DNA of 64,000 nucleotides from Colletes latitarsis (taxonomy: Eukaryota; Arthropoda; Insecta; Hymenoptera; Colletidae): assembly GCF_051014445.1 (NCBI RefSeq), contig NW_027488366.1:15456001-15520000 (forward strand), written 5' to 3'. The position numbers were made by a program, and so were the translations under genes. This document shows positions 36,371-49,689 of this stretch, piece after piece (position 1 is the first letter of the stretch; every line of letters begins with the position of its first letter). The notes beneath the pieces are model-generated. The model ran no database searches. It saw only the letters and a list, made by a program, of their open reading frames with translations, and was not told the DNA's origin.

Positions 36371-39300
36371 ATGCGTTATCCTCTAAAATATTTATCAAGA
36401 CCAGGTTTAATTGATTGTTTCAGTGTGGACCCACATAACTAAGTGATCCAAACCAGAAAAAACCCAGGATCCGTTCAACAAGTATGTGAAGAATGCGAAA
36501 GTATGAGTCTGATGAATGAAAAAACCAGGCCTGACCTAGACCTAACATGCGTTATCCTCTAAAATATTGAGCGAAACCAGGTTTAATGGACTGTTTCAGT
36601 GTGGTACCACACTACTACGGGATCCAAACCAGAAAAAACACAGGATCTGTTCAACAAGTATGTGAAAAACGCGACAGTATGGGCCTGATGAGGGCAAATC
36701 CCAGACCTATCCCAGACCTAACTTGCGTTGTCCTCTAAAATATTGATGGAAACCAGGTTTAATTGACTGTTTCAGTGTTGTACTTCATTACTACGTGATG
36801 CAATCCAGAAAAGCTCAGGATCTAGCCATCAAGTATGAGAAATATGCGAAAGAATGAGCCTGATGAGAGCAAATCCCAGACCTATCCCAGACCTAACTTG
36901 CGTTGTCCTCTAAAACATTGATGGAAACCAGGTTTAATTGACTGTTTCAGTGTTGTACTTCATTACTACGTGATGCAATCCAGAAAAAGCTCAGGATCTA
37001 GCCATCAAGTATGAGAAATATGCGAAAGAATGAGCCTGATGAGAGCAAATCCCAGACCTATCCCAGACCTAACATGCGTTATCCTCAAAAATATTGTTCG
37101 AAACGTGGTTTAATCGACTGTTTCAGTGTGGTACCACATTACTATGTGATCCAAACCAGAAAATAACACAGGATCTGTTCAACGAGTATGTGAAGAAAGC
37201 GAAAGTATGAGTCTGATGAGGGCTAATCCCAGACCTATCCCAGACCTAACTTGCGATATCCTCTAAAATATTGATCGAAACCAGGTTTAATTGACTGTTT
37301 TATTGTGGTACCACACTACTACGGGATCCAAACCAGAAAAAACCCAGGATCTGTTCAACAAGTATGTGAAAAACGCGAAAGTATGAGCCCGTTGAGGGCA
37401 AATCCCAGACCTATCCCAGACCTAACATGCGTTATCCTCAAAAATATAGATCGAAACCTGGTTTAATCGACTGTTTCAGTGTGGTACCACATTACTATGT
37501 GATCCAAAGCAGAAAATAACCCAGGACCTGTTCAACGAGTATGTGAAGTGTGCGAAAGTATGAGTCTGATGAGGGCAAATCCCATACCTATCCCAGACCT
37601 AACATGCGTTATCCTCTAAAATATTGATCCAAACCAGGTTTAATTGACTGTTTCAGTGTGGTCCCACATTACTACGTGATCCAAACCAGAAAAAACCCAG
37701 GATCCGTTCTACAAGTATGTGAAGAATGCGAAAGTGTAAGTCTGATGAGTGAGAATCCCAGGCCTAACCTAGACCTAACATGCGTTATCCTCAAAAATAT
37801 TGATCGAAACCTGGTTTAATCGACTGTTTCAGTGTGGTACCACATTACTATGTGATCCAAACCAGAAAGTAACCCAGGATCTGTTCAACATGTATGTGAA
37901 AAACGCGAAAGTATGAGCCTGATGAGGGCGAATCCCAGACCTATGCCAGACCTAACTTGCGTTATCCTCTAAAATATTGATCGAAACCAGGTTTAATTGA
38001 CTGTTTCAGCGTGGTACCACAGTACTACGTGATACATTCCAGAAGCAGCCCAGGATCTAGCCATGAAGTATGAGAAATATGCGAAAGTATGAGCCTGATG
38101 AGGGCAAATCCTAGACCTAACCCAAACCTAACATGCGTTATCCTCTAAAATATTTATCAAGACCAGGTTTAATTGAATGTTTCAGTGTGGTGCCACTTTA
38201 CTACGTGATCCAAAGCAGAAAAAACCGTCGATCAGGTCAACATGTATGTTAAAACTGCGAAAGTATGACCCTGATGAGGGCAAATCCCAGGACTAACCTA
38301 GACCTAACTTGCGTTATCCTCTAAAATATTGATCGAAACCAGGTTTAATTCGCTGTTTCAGGGTGGTACCACATTACTACGTCATACAATCCAGAAACAG
38401 CCCAGGATCTAGCCATCAAGTATGAGAAATATGCGAAAGAATGAGCCTGATGAGAGCAAATCCCAGACCTAACCTAGACCTAACATGAATTATTCTCTAA
38501 AATATTGATCGAAACCAGGTTTAATCGACTGCTTCAGTGTGGTACCACATTACTATGTGATCCAAACCAGAAAATAACCCAGGATCTGTTCAACGAGTAT
38601 GTGAAGTGTGCGAAAGTATGAGTCTGATGAGGTCAAATCCCAGACCTATCCCAGACCTAACTTGCGTTGTCCTCTAAGATATTGATGGAAACCAGGTTTA
38701 ATTGACTGATTCGGTGTTGTACCACATTACTACGTCATACAATCCAGAAACAGCCCAGGATCTAGCCATCAAGTATGAGAAATATGCGAAAGAATGAGCC
38801 TGATGAGAGCAAATCCCAGACCTAACCTAGACCTAACATGAATTATTCTCTAAAATATTGATCGAAACCAGGTTTAATCGACTGCTTCAGTGTGGTACCA
38901 CATTACTATGAGATCCAAACCAGAAAATAACGCAGGATCTGTTCAACGAGTATGTGAAGAAAGCGAAAGTATGAGTCTGATGAGGGCTAATCCCAGACCT
39001 ATCCCAGACCTAACTTGCGATATCCTCTAAAATATTGATCGAAGCCAGGTTTAATTGACTGTTTTATTGTGGTACCACACTACTACGGGATCCAAACCAG
39101 AAAAAACCCAGGATCTGTTCAACAAGTATGTGAAAAACGCGAAAGTATGAGCCTGATGAGGGCAAATCCCAGACCTATCCCAGACCTAACATGCGTTATC
39201 CTCAAAAATATAGATCGAAACCTGGTTTAATCGACTGTTTCAGTGTGGTACCACATTACTATGTGATCCAAACCAGAAAATAACCCAGGACCTGTTCAAC

Positions 39301-41485
39301 GAGTATGTGAAGTGTGCGAAAGTATGAGTCTGATGAGGGCAAATCCCATACCTATCCCAGACCTAACATGCGTTATCCTCTAAAATATTGATCCAAACCA
39401 GGTTTAATTGACTGTTTCAGTGTGGTCCCACATTACTACGTGATCCAAACCAGAAAAAACCCAGGATCCGTTCTACAAGTATGTGAAGAATGCGAAAGTA
39501 TGAGTCTGATGAGTGAGAATCCCAGGCCTAACCTAGACCTAACATGCGTTATCCTCAAAAATATTGATCGAAACCTGGTTTAATCGACTGTTTCAGTGTG
39601 GTACCACATTACTATGTGATCCAAACCAGAAAGTAACCCAGGATCTGTTCAACGAGTATGTGAAGTGTACGAAAGTATGAGTCTGATGAGGTCAAATCCC
39701 AGACCAATCCCAGACTTAACTTGCGTTATCCTCTAAAATATTGATCGAAACCAGGTTTAATCGACTGTTTCAGTGTGGTACCACATTACTACGTGATCCA
39801 AACTAGAAAAAACCCAGGATCAGTTCAACAAGTATGAGAAGAATGCGAAAGTATGAGTCTGATGAGTGCTAATCCCAGGGCTAACCTAGCCCTAACATGC
39901 GTTATCCTCTAAAATATTGATCCAAACCAGGTTTAATGGACTGTTTCAGTGTGGTACCACACTACTACGTGATACAAACCAGAAAAAACCCAGGATATGT
40001 TCAACAAGTATGTGAAAAACGCGAAAGTATGAGCCTGATGAGGGCGAATCCCAGACCTATGCCAGACCTAACTTGCGTTATCCTCTAAAATATTGATCGA
40101 AACCAGGTTTAATTGACTGTTTCAGCGTGGTACCACAGTACTACGTGATACAATCCAGAAACAGCCCAGGATCTAGCCATGAAGTATGAGAAATATGCGA
40201 AAGTATGAGCCTGATGAGGGCAAATCCTAGACCTAACCCAAACCTAACATGCGTTATCCTCTAAAATATTTATCAAGACCAGGTTTAATTGAATGTTTCA
40301 GTGTGGTGCCACTTTACTACGTGATCCAAAGCAGAAAAAACCGTCGATCAGGTCAACATGTATGTTAAAACTGCGAAAGTATGACCCTGATGAGGGCAAA
40401 TCCCAGGACTACCCTAGACCTAACTTGCGTTATCCTCTAAAATATTGATCGAAACCAGGTTTAATTCGCTGTTTCAGGGTGGTACCACATTACTACGTCA
40501 TACATTCCAGAAACAGCCCAGGATCTAGCCATCAAGTATGAGAAATATGCGAAAGAATGAGCCTGATGAGAGCAAATCGCAGACCTAACCTAGACCTAAC
40601 ATGAATTATTCTCTAAAATATTGATCGAAACCAGGTTTAATCGACTGCTTCAGTGTGGTACCACATTACTATGTGATCCAAACCAGAAAATAACCCAGGA
40701 TCTGTTCAACGAGTATGTGAAGTGTGCGAAAGTATGAGTCTGATGAGGTCAAATCCCAGACCTATCCCAGACCTAACTTGCGTTGTCCTCTAAGATATTG
40801 ATGGAAACCAGGTTTAATTGACTGTTTCAGTGTTGTACTTCATTACTACGTGATGCAATCCAGAAAAAGCCCAGGATCTAGCCATCAAGTATGAGAAATA
40901 TGCGAAAGAACGAGCCTGATGAGAGCAAATCCCAGACCTAACCTAGACCTAACATGAATTATTCTCTAAAATATTGATCGAAACCAGGTTTAATCGACTG
41001 CTTCAGTGTGGTACCACATTACTATGTGATCCAAACCAGAAAATAACCCAGGATCTGTTCAACGAGTATGTGAAGTTTGCGAAAGTATGAGTCTGATGAG
41101 GTCAAATCCCAGACCTATCCCAAACCTAACTATGAGTTATCCTCTAAAATATTGATCATAACCAGGTTTAATCGACTGTTTCAGTGTGGTACCACATTAC
41201 TACGTAATCCAAACCAGAAAAAACCCAGGATCCGTTCAACAAGTATGTGAAAAACGCGACAGTATGGGCCTGATGAGGGCAAATCCCAGACCTATCCCAG
41301 ACCTAACTTGCGTTGTCCTCTAAAATATTGATGGAAACCAGGTTTAATTGACTGTTTCAGTGTTGTACTTCATTACTACGTGATGCAATCCAGAAAAAGC
41401 CCAGGATCTAGCCATCAAGTATGAGAAATATGCGAAAGAACGAGCCTGATGAGAGCAAATCCCAGACCTAACCTAGACCTAACAT
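36371..41485 (+). repeat. Higher-order repeat R1, unit 1 (29 monomers, about 5.11 kb)
   Basis: The GATGAATGAAAAAACC monomer marks the unit start (marker at 36511, recurring at 41624, 46912 and 49908). The order of marked monomers is: AATGAA, CGACAGTATGGG, a TTGTACTTC pair, GTTTTATTGTGG, CCCATACC, CACAGTACTACG, CCGTCGATCAGG (38226), TTCGCTG, a second round from GTTTTATTG to CCGTCGATC (40341), then GAAGTTTGCG and GATCATAACC (41154). Internal spacing is 10 + 12 + 7 monomers. Confidence 0.85.
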
Positions 41486-44400
41486 GCGTTATCCTCTAAA
41501 ATATTTATCAAGACCAGGTTTAATTGATTGTTTCAGTGTGGACCCACATAACTAAGTGATCCAAACCAGAAAAAACCCAGGATCCGTTCAACAAGTATGT
41601 GAAGAATGCGAAAGTATGAGTCTGATGAATGAAAAAACCAGGCCTGACCTAGACCTAACATGCGTTATCCTCTAAAATATTGAGCGAAACCAGGTTTAAT
41701 GGACTGTTTCAGTGTGGTACCATACTACTACGGGATCCAAACCAGAAAAAACACAGGATCTGTTCAACAAGTATGTGAAAAACGCGACAGTATGGGCCTG
41801 ATGAGGGCAAATCCCAGACCTATCCCAGACCTAACTTGCGTTGTCCTCTAAAATATTGATGGAAACCAGGTTTAATTGACTGTTTCAGTGTTGTACTTCA
41901 TTACTACGTGATGCAATTCAGAAAAGCTCAGGATCTAGCCATCAAGTATGAGAAATATGCGAAAGAATGAGCCTGATGAGAGCAAATCCCAGACCTATCC
42001 CAGACCTAACTTGCGTTGTCCTCTAAAACATTGATGGAAACCAGGTTTAATTGACTGTTTCAGTGTTGTACTTCATTACTACGTGATGCAATCCAGAAAA
42101 AGCTCAGGATCTAGCCATCAAGTATGAGAAATATGCGAAAGAATGAGCCTGATGAGAGCAAATCCCAGACCTATCCCAGACCTAACATGCGTTATCCTCA
42201 AAAATATTGTTCGAAACCTGGTTTAATCGACTGTTTCAGTGTGGTACCACATTACTATGTGATCCAAACCAGAAAATAACACAGGATCTGTTCAACGAGT
42301 ATGTGAAGAAAGCGAAAGTATGAGTCTGATGAGGGCTAATCCCAGACATATCCCAGACCTAACTTGCGATATCCTCTAAAATATTGATCGAAACCAGGTT
42401 TAATTGACTGTTTTATTGTGGTACCACACTACTACGGGATCCAAACCAGAAAAAACCCAGGATCTGTTCAACAAGTATGTGAAAAACGCGAAAGTATGAG
42501 CCTGATGAGGGCAAATCCCAGACCTATCCCAGACCTAACATGCGTTATCCTCAAAAATATAGATCGAAACCTGGTTTAATCGACTGTTTCAGTGTGGTAC
42601 CACATTACTATGTGATCCAAACCAGAAAATAACCCAGGACCTGTTCAACGAGTATGTGAAGTGTGCGAAAGTATGAGTCTGATGAGGGCTAATCCCATAC
42701 CTATCCCAGACTTAACTTGCGTTATCCTCTAAAATATTGATCGAAACCAGGTTTAATCGACTGTTTCAGTGTGGTACCACATTACTACGTGATCCAAACC
42801 AGAAAAAACCCAGGATCAGTTCAACAAGTATGAGAAGAATGCGAAAGTATGAGTCTGATGAGTGCAAATCCCAGGGCTAACCTAGCCCTAACATGCGTTA
42901 TCCTCTAAAATCTTGATCCAAACCAGGTTTAATGGACTGTTTCAGTGTGGTACCACACTACTACGTGATACAAACCAGAAAAAACCCAGGATCTGTTCAA
43001 CATGTATGTGAAAAACGCGAAAGTATGAGCCTGATGAGGGCGAATCCCAGACCTATGCCAGACCTAACTTGCGTTATCCTCTAAAATATTGATCGAAACC
43101 AGGTTTAATTGACTGTTTCAGCGTGGTACCACAGTACTACGTGATACATTCCAGAAACAGCCCAGGATCTAGCCATGAAGTATGAGAAATATGCGAAAGT
43201 ATGAGCCTGATGAGGGCAAATCCTAGACCTAACCCAAACCTAACATGCGTTATCCTCTAAAATATTTATCAAGACCAGGTTTAATTGAATGTTTCAGTGT
43301 GGTGCCACTTTACTACGTGATCCAAAGCAGAAAAAACCGTCGATCAGGTCAACATGTATGTTAAAACTGCGAAAGTATGACCCTGATGAGGGCAAATCCC
43401 AGGACTAACCTAGACCTAACTTGCGTTATCCTCTAAAATATTGATCGAAACCAGGTTTAATTCGCTGTTTCAGGGTGGTACCACATTACTACGTCATACA
43501 ATCCAGAAACAGCCCAGGATCTAGCCATCAAGTATGAGAAATATGCGAAAGAATGAGCCTGATGAGAGCAAATCCCAGACCTAACCTAGACCTAACATGA
43601 ATTATTCTCTAAAATATTGATCGAAACCAGGTTTAATCGACTGCTTCAGTGTGGTACCACATTACTATGTGATCCAAACCAGAAAATAACCCAGGATCTG
43701 TTCAACGAGTATGTGAAGTGTGCGAAAGTATGAGTCTGATGAGGTCAAATCCCAGACCTATCCCAGACCTAACTTGCGTTGTCCTCTAAGATATTGATGG
43801 AAACCAGGTTTAATTGACTGTTTCAGTGTTGTACTTCATTACTACGTGATGCAATCCAGAAAAAGCCCAGGATCCAGCCATCAAGTATGAGAAATATGCG
43901 AAAGAATGAGCCTGATGAGAGCAAATCCCAGACCTATCCCAGACCTAACTTGCGTTGTCCTCTAAAACATTGATGGAAACCAGGTTTAATTGACTGTTTC
44001 AGTGTTGTACTTCATTACTACGTGATGCAATCCAGAAAAAGTTCAGGATCTAGCCATCAAGTATGAGAAATATGCGAAAGAATGAGCCTGATGAGAGCAA
44101 ATCCCAGACCTAACCTAGACCTAACATGAATTATTCTCTAAAATATTGATCGAAACCAGGTTTAATCGACTGCTTCAGTGTGGTACCACGTTACTATGTG
44201 ATCCAAACCAGAAAATAACGCAGGATCTGTTCAACGAGTATGTGAAGAAAGCGAAAGTATGAGTCTGATGAGGGCTAATCCCAGACCTATCCCAGACCTA
44301 ACTTGCGATATCCTCTAAAATATTGATCGAAGCCAGGTTTAATTGACTGTTTTTTTGTGGTACCACACTACTACGGGATCCAAACCAGAAAAAACCCAGG

Positions 44401-46773
44401 ATCTGTTCAACAAGTATGTGAAAAACGCGAAAGTATGAGCCTGATGAGGGCAAATCCCAGACCTATCCCAGACCTAACATGCGTTATCCTCAAAAATATA
44501 GATCGAAACCTGGTTTAATCGACTGTTTCAGTGTGGTACCACATTACTATGTGATCCAAACCAGAAAATAACCCAGGACCTGTTCAACGAGTATGTGAAG
44601 TGTGCGAAAGTATGAGTCTGATGAGGGCAAATCCCATACCTATCCCAGACCTAACATGCGTTATCCTCTAAAATATTGATCCAAACCAGGTTTAATTGAC
44701 TGTTTCAGTATGGTCCCACATTACTACGTGATCCAAACCAGAAAAAACCCAGGATCCGTTCTACAAGTATGTGAAGAATGCGAAAGTATGAGTCTGATGA
44801 GTGAGAATCCCAGGCCTAACCTAGACCTAACATGCGTTATCCTCAAAAATATTGATCGAAACCTGGTTTAATCGACTGTTTCAGTGTGGTACCACATTAC
44901 TATGTGATCCAAACCAGAAAGTAACCCAGGATCTGTTCAACGAGTATGTGAAGTGTACGAAAGTATGAGTCTGATGAGGTCAAATCCCAGACCAATCCCA
45001 GACTTAACTTGCGTTATCCTCTAAAATATTGATCGAAACCAGGTTTAATCGACTGTTTCAGTGTGGTACCACATTACTACGTGATCCAAACTAGAAAAAA
45101 CCCAGGATCAGTTCAACAAGTATGAGAAGAATGCGAAAGTATGAGTCTGATGAGTGCAAATCCCAGAGCTAACCTAGCCCTAACATGCGTTATCCTCTAA
45201 AATATTGATCCAAACCAGGTTTAATGGACTGTTTCAGTGTGGTACCACACTACTACGTGATACAAACCAGAAAAAACCCAGGATCTGTTCAACGAGTATG
45301 TGAAAAACGCGAAAGTATGAGCCTGATGAGGGCGAATCCCAGACCTATGCCAGACCTAACTTGCGTTATCTTCTAAAATATTGATCGAAACCAGGTTTAA
45401 TTGACTGTTTCAGCGTGGTACCACAGTACTACGTGATACAATCCAGAAACAGCCCAGGATCTAGCCATGAAGTATGAGAAATATGCGAAAGTATGAGCCT
45501 GATGAGGGCAAATCCTAGACCTGACCCAAACCTAACATGCGTTATCCTCTAAAATATTTATCAAGACCAGGTTTAATTGAATGTTTCAGTGTGGTGCCAC
45601 TTTACTACGTGATCCAAAGCAGAAAAAACCGTCGATCAGGTCAACATGTATGTTAAAACTGCGAAAGTATGACCCTGATGAGGGCAAATCCCAGGACTAC
45701 CCTAGACCTAACTTGCGTTATCCTCTAAAATATTGATCGAAACCAGGTTTAATTCGCTGTTTCAGGGTGGTACCACATTACTACGTCATACATTCCAGAA
45801 ACAGCCCAGGATCTAGCCATCCAGTATGAGAAATTTGCGAAAGAATGAGCCTGATGAGAGCAAATCCCAGACCTAACCTAGACCTAACATGAATTATTCT
45901 CTAAAATATTGATCGAAACCAGGTTTAATCGACTGCTTCAGTGTGGTACCACATTACTATGTGATCCAAACCAGAAAATAACCCAGGATCTGTTCAACGA
46001 GTATGTGAAGTGTGCGAAAGTATGAGTCTGATGAGGTCAAATCCCAGACCTATCCCAGACCTAACTTGCGTTGTCCTCTAAGATATTGATGGAAACCAGG
46101 TTTAATTGACTGTTTCAGTGTTGTACTTCATTACTACGTGATGCAATCCAGAAAAAGCCCAGGATCTAGCCATCAAGTATGAGAAATATGCGAAAGAACG
46201 AGCCTGATGAGAGCAAATCCCAGACCTAACCTAGACCTAACATGAATTATTCTCTAAAATATTGATCGAAACCAGGTTTAATCGACTGCTTCAGTGTGGT
46301 ACCACATTACTATGTGATCCAAACCAGAAAATAACCCAGGATCTGTTCAACGAGTATGTGAAGTTTGCGAAAGTATGAGTCTGATGAGGTCAAATCCCAG
46401 ACCTATCCCAAACCTAACTATGAGTTATCCTCTAAAATATTGATCATAACCAGGTTTAATCGACTGTTTCAGTGTGGTACCACATTACTACGTGATCCAA
46501 ACCAGAAAAAACCCAGGATCCGTTCAACAAGTATGTGAAAAACGCGACAGTATGGGCCTGATGAGGGCAAATCCCAGACCTATCCCAGACCTAACTTGCG
46601 TTGTCCTCTAAAATATTGATGGAAACCAGGTTTAATTGACTGTTTCAGTGTTGTACTTCATTACTACGTGATGCAATCCAGAAAAAGCCCAGGATCTAGC
46701 CATCAAGTATGAGAAATATGCGAAAGAACGAGCCTGATGAGAGCAAATTCCAGACCTAACCTAGACCTAACAT
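41486..46773 (+). repeat. Higher-order repeat R1, unit 2 (30 monomers, about 5.29 kb)
   Basis: Follows the same marked-monomer order as unit 1, with internal spacing 10 + 13 + 7 (CCGTCGATC at 43339 and 45629). One monomer is added in the middle round. Near 42.7-42.9 kb the CCCATACC monomer runs into a GATCAG/CTAGCCCTAAC pair where unit 1 has a GATCCGTTCTACAAG unit. The junctions at about 41486 and 46774 share the same flank, CGAGCCTGATGAGAGC then CTAACATGCG, as expected for tandem duplication. Confidence 0.85.
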
Positions 46774-48990
46774 GCGTTATCCTCTAAAATATTTATCAAG
46801 ACCAGGTTTAATTGATTGTTTCAGTGTGGACCCACATAACTAAGTGATCCAAACCAGAAAAAACCCAGGATCCGTTCAACAAGTATGTGAAGAATGCGAA
46901 AGTATGAGTCTGATGAATGAAAAAACCAGGCCTGACCTAGACCTAACACGCGTTATCCTCTAAAATATTGAGCGAAACCAGGTTTAATGGACTGTTTCAG
47001 TGTGGTACCACACTACTACGGGATCCAAACCAGAAAAAACACAGGATCTGTTCAACAAGTATGTGAAAAACGCGACAGTATGGGCCTGATGAGGGCAAAT
47101 CCCAGACCTATCCCAGACCTAACTTGCGTTGTCCTCTAAAATATTGATGGAAACCAGGTTTAATTGACTATTTCAGTGTTGTACTTCATTACTACGTGAT
47201 GCAATTCAGAAAAGCTCAGGATCTAGCCATCAAGTATGAGAAATATGCGAAAGAATGAGCCTGATGAGAGCAAATCCCAGACCTATCCCAGACCTAACTT
47301 GCGTTGTCCTCTAAAACATTGATGGAAACCAGGTTTAATTGACTGTTTCAGTGTTGTACTTCATTACTACGTGATGCAATCCAGAAAAAGCTCAGGATCT
47401 AGCCATCAAGTATGAGAAATATGCGAAAGAATGAGCCTGATGAGAGCAAATCCCAGACCTATCCCAGACCTAACATGCGTTATCCTCAAAAATATTGTTC
47501 GAAACCTGGTTTAATCGACTGTTTCAGTGTGGTACCACATTACTATGTGATCCAAACCAGAAAATAACACAGGATCTGTTCAACGAGTATGTGAAGAAAG
47601 CGAAAGTATGAGTCTGATGAGGGCTAATCCCAGACATATCCCAGACCTAACTTGCGATATCCTCTAAAATATTGATCGAAACCAGGTTTAATTGACTGTT
47701 TTATTGTGGTACCACACTACTACGGGATCCAAACCAGAAAAAACCCAGGATCTGTTCAACAAGTATGTGAAAAACGCGAAAGTATGAGCCTCATGAGGGC
47801 AAATCCCAGACCTATCCCAGACCTAACATGCGTTATCCTCAAAAATATAGATCGAAACCTGGTTTAATCGACTGTTTCAGTGTGGTACCACATTACTATG
47901 TGATCCAAACCAGAAAATAACCCAGGACCTGTTCAACGAGTATGTGAAGTGTGCGAAAGTATGAGTCTGATGAGGGCTAATCCCATACCTATCCCAGACT
48001 TAACTTGCGTTATCCTCTAAAATATTGATCGAAACCAGGTTTAATCGACTGTTTCAGTGTGGTACCACATTACTACGTGATCCAAACCAGAAAAAACCCA
48101 GGATCAGTTCAACAAGTATGAGAAGAATGCGAAAGTATGAGTCTGATGAGTGCAAATCCCAGGGCTAACCTAGCCCTAACATGCGTTATCCTCTAAAATA
48201 TTGATCCAAACCAGGTTTAATGGACTGTTTCCGTGTGGTACCACACTACTACGTGATACTAACCAGAAAAAACCCAGGATCTGTTCAACGAGTATGTGAA
48301 AAACGCGAAAGTATGAGCCTGATGAGGGCGAATCCCAGACCTATGCCAGACCTAACTTGCGTTATCTTCTAAAATATTGATCGAAACCAGGTTTAATTGA
48401 CTGTTTCAGCGTGGTACCACAGTACTACGTGATACAATCCAGAAACAGCCCAGGATCTAGCCATGAAGTATGAGAAATATGCGAAAGTATGAGCCTGATG
48501 AGGGCAAATCCTAGACCTGACCCAAACCTAACATGCGTTATCCTCTAAAATATTTATCAAGACCAGGTTTAATTGAATGTTTCAGTGTGGTGCCACTTTA
48601 CTACGTGATCCAAAGCAGAAAAAACCGTCGATCAGGTCAACATGTATGTTAAAACTGCGAAAGTATGACCCTGATGAGGGCAAATCCCAGGACTACCCTA
48701 GACCTAACTTGCGTTATCCTCTAAAATATTGATCGAAACCAGGTTTAATTCGCTGTTTCAGGGTGGTACCACATTACTACGTCATACAATCCAGAAACAG
48801 CCCAGGATCTAGCCATCAAGTATGAGAAATATGCGAAAGAATGAGCCTGATGAGAGCAAATCCCAGACCTAACCTAGACCTAACATGAATTATTCTCTAA
48901 AATATTGATCGAAACCAGGTTTAATCGACTGCTTCAGTGTGGTACCACATTACTATGTGATCCAAACCAGAAAATAACCCAGGATCTGTT
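46774..48990 (+). repeat. Higher-order repeat R1, unit 3 (truncated, about 12-13 monomers)
   Basis: Collinear with unit 2 from its start through CCGTCGATC (48627), the TTCGCTG monomer and the GACTGCTTCAG monomer. It then departs near 48.99 kb. The AATGAA marker-to-CCGTCGATC distance is 1758-1759 bp by marker coordinates, as in units 1 and 2 (10 monomers). The remainder of the 29/30-monomer unit is absent. Confidence 0.82.
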
Positions 48991-49689
48991 CAACGAGTAT
49001 GTGAAGTGTGCGAAAGTATGAGTCTGATGAGGGCTAATCCCAGACCTATCCCAGACCTAACTTGCGTTATCCTCTAAAATATTGATCGAAACCAGGTTTA
49101 ATTGAATGTTTCTGTGTGGTACCACATTACTATGTGATCCAAACCAGAAAATAACCCGGGATCTGTTCAACGAGTATGCGAAGTGTGCGAAAGTATGAGT
49201 CTGATGAGGGCAAATCCCAGGCCTAACCTAGACCTAACATGCGTTATCCTCAAAAATATTGATCGAAACCTGGTTTAGTCGACTGTTTGAGTGTAGTATC
49301 ACACTACTACGTGACCCAAACCAGAAAAAACCCAGGATCTGTTCAACGAGTATGTGAAAAACGCGAAAGTATGAGCCTGATGTGGGCAAATCCCGGACCT
49401 ATCCCAGACCTAACTTGCGTTATCCTCTAAAATATTTATCAAGACCAGGTTTAATTGATTGTTTCAGTGTGGACCCACATTACTACGTGATCCACACCAG
49501 AAAAAACCCAGGATCCGTTCAACAAGTATGTGAAGAATGCGAAAGTATGAGCCTGATGAGGGCAAATCCTAGACGTAACCCAGACCTAACATGCGTTATC
49601 CTCTAAAATATTAATCAAGACCAGGTTTAATTGAATGTTTCAGTGTGGTACCACATTACTACGTGATCCGAACCAGACAAAAACCCAGG
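48991..49689 (+). repeat. Satellite patch related to 33.9-35.6 kb inserted between R1 units
   Basis: Carries TTTCTGTGTGG with AACCCGGGATCTG (as near 35183-35235), GTTTAGTCGACTGTTTGAG (as near 33938 and 34993) and TAGACGTAACCC with CCAGACAAAAACCC (as near 35469-35572). This is sequence from upstream of unit 1, so the left flank of R1 appears to have been copied here together with the R1 start. Confidence 0.75.
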
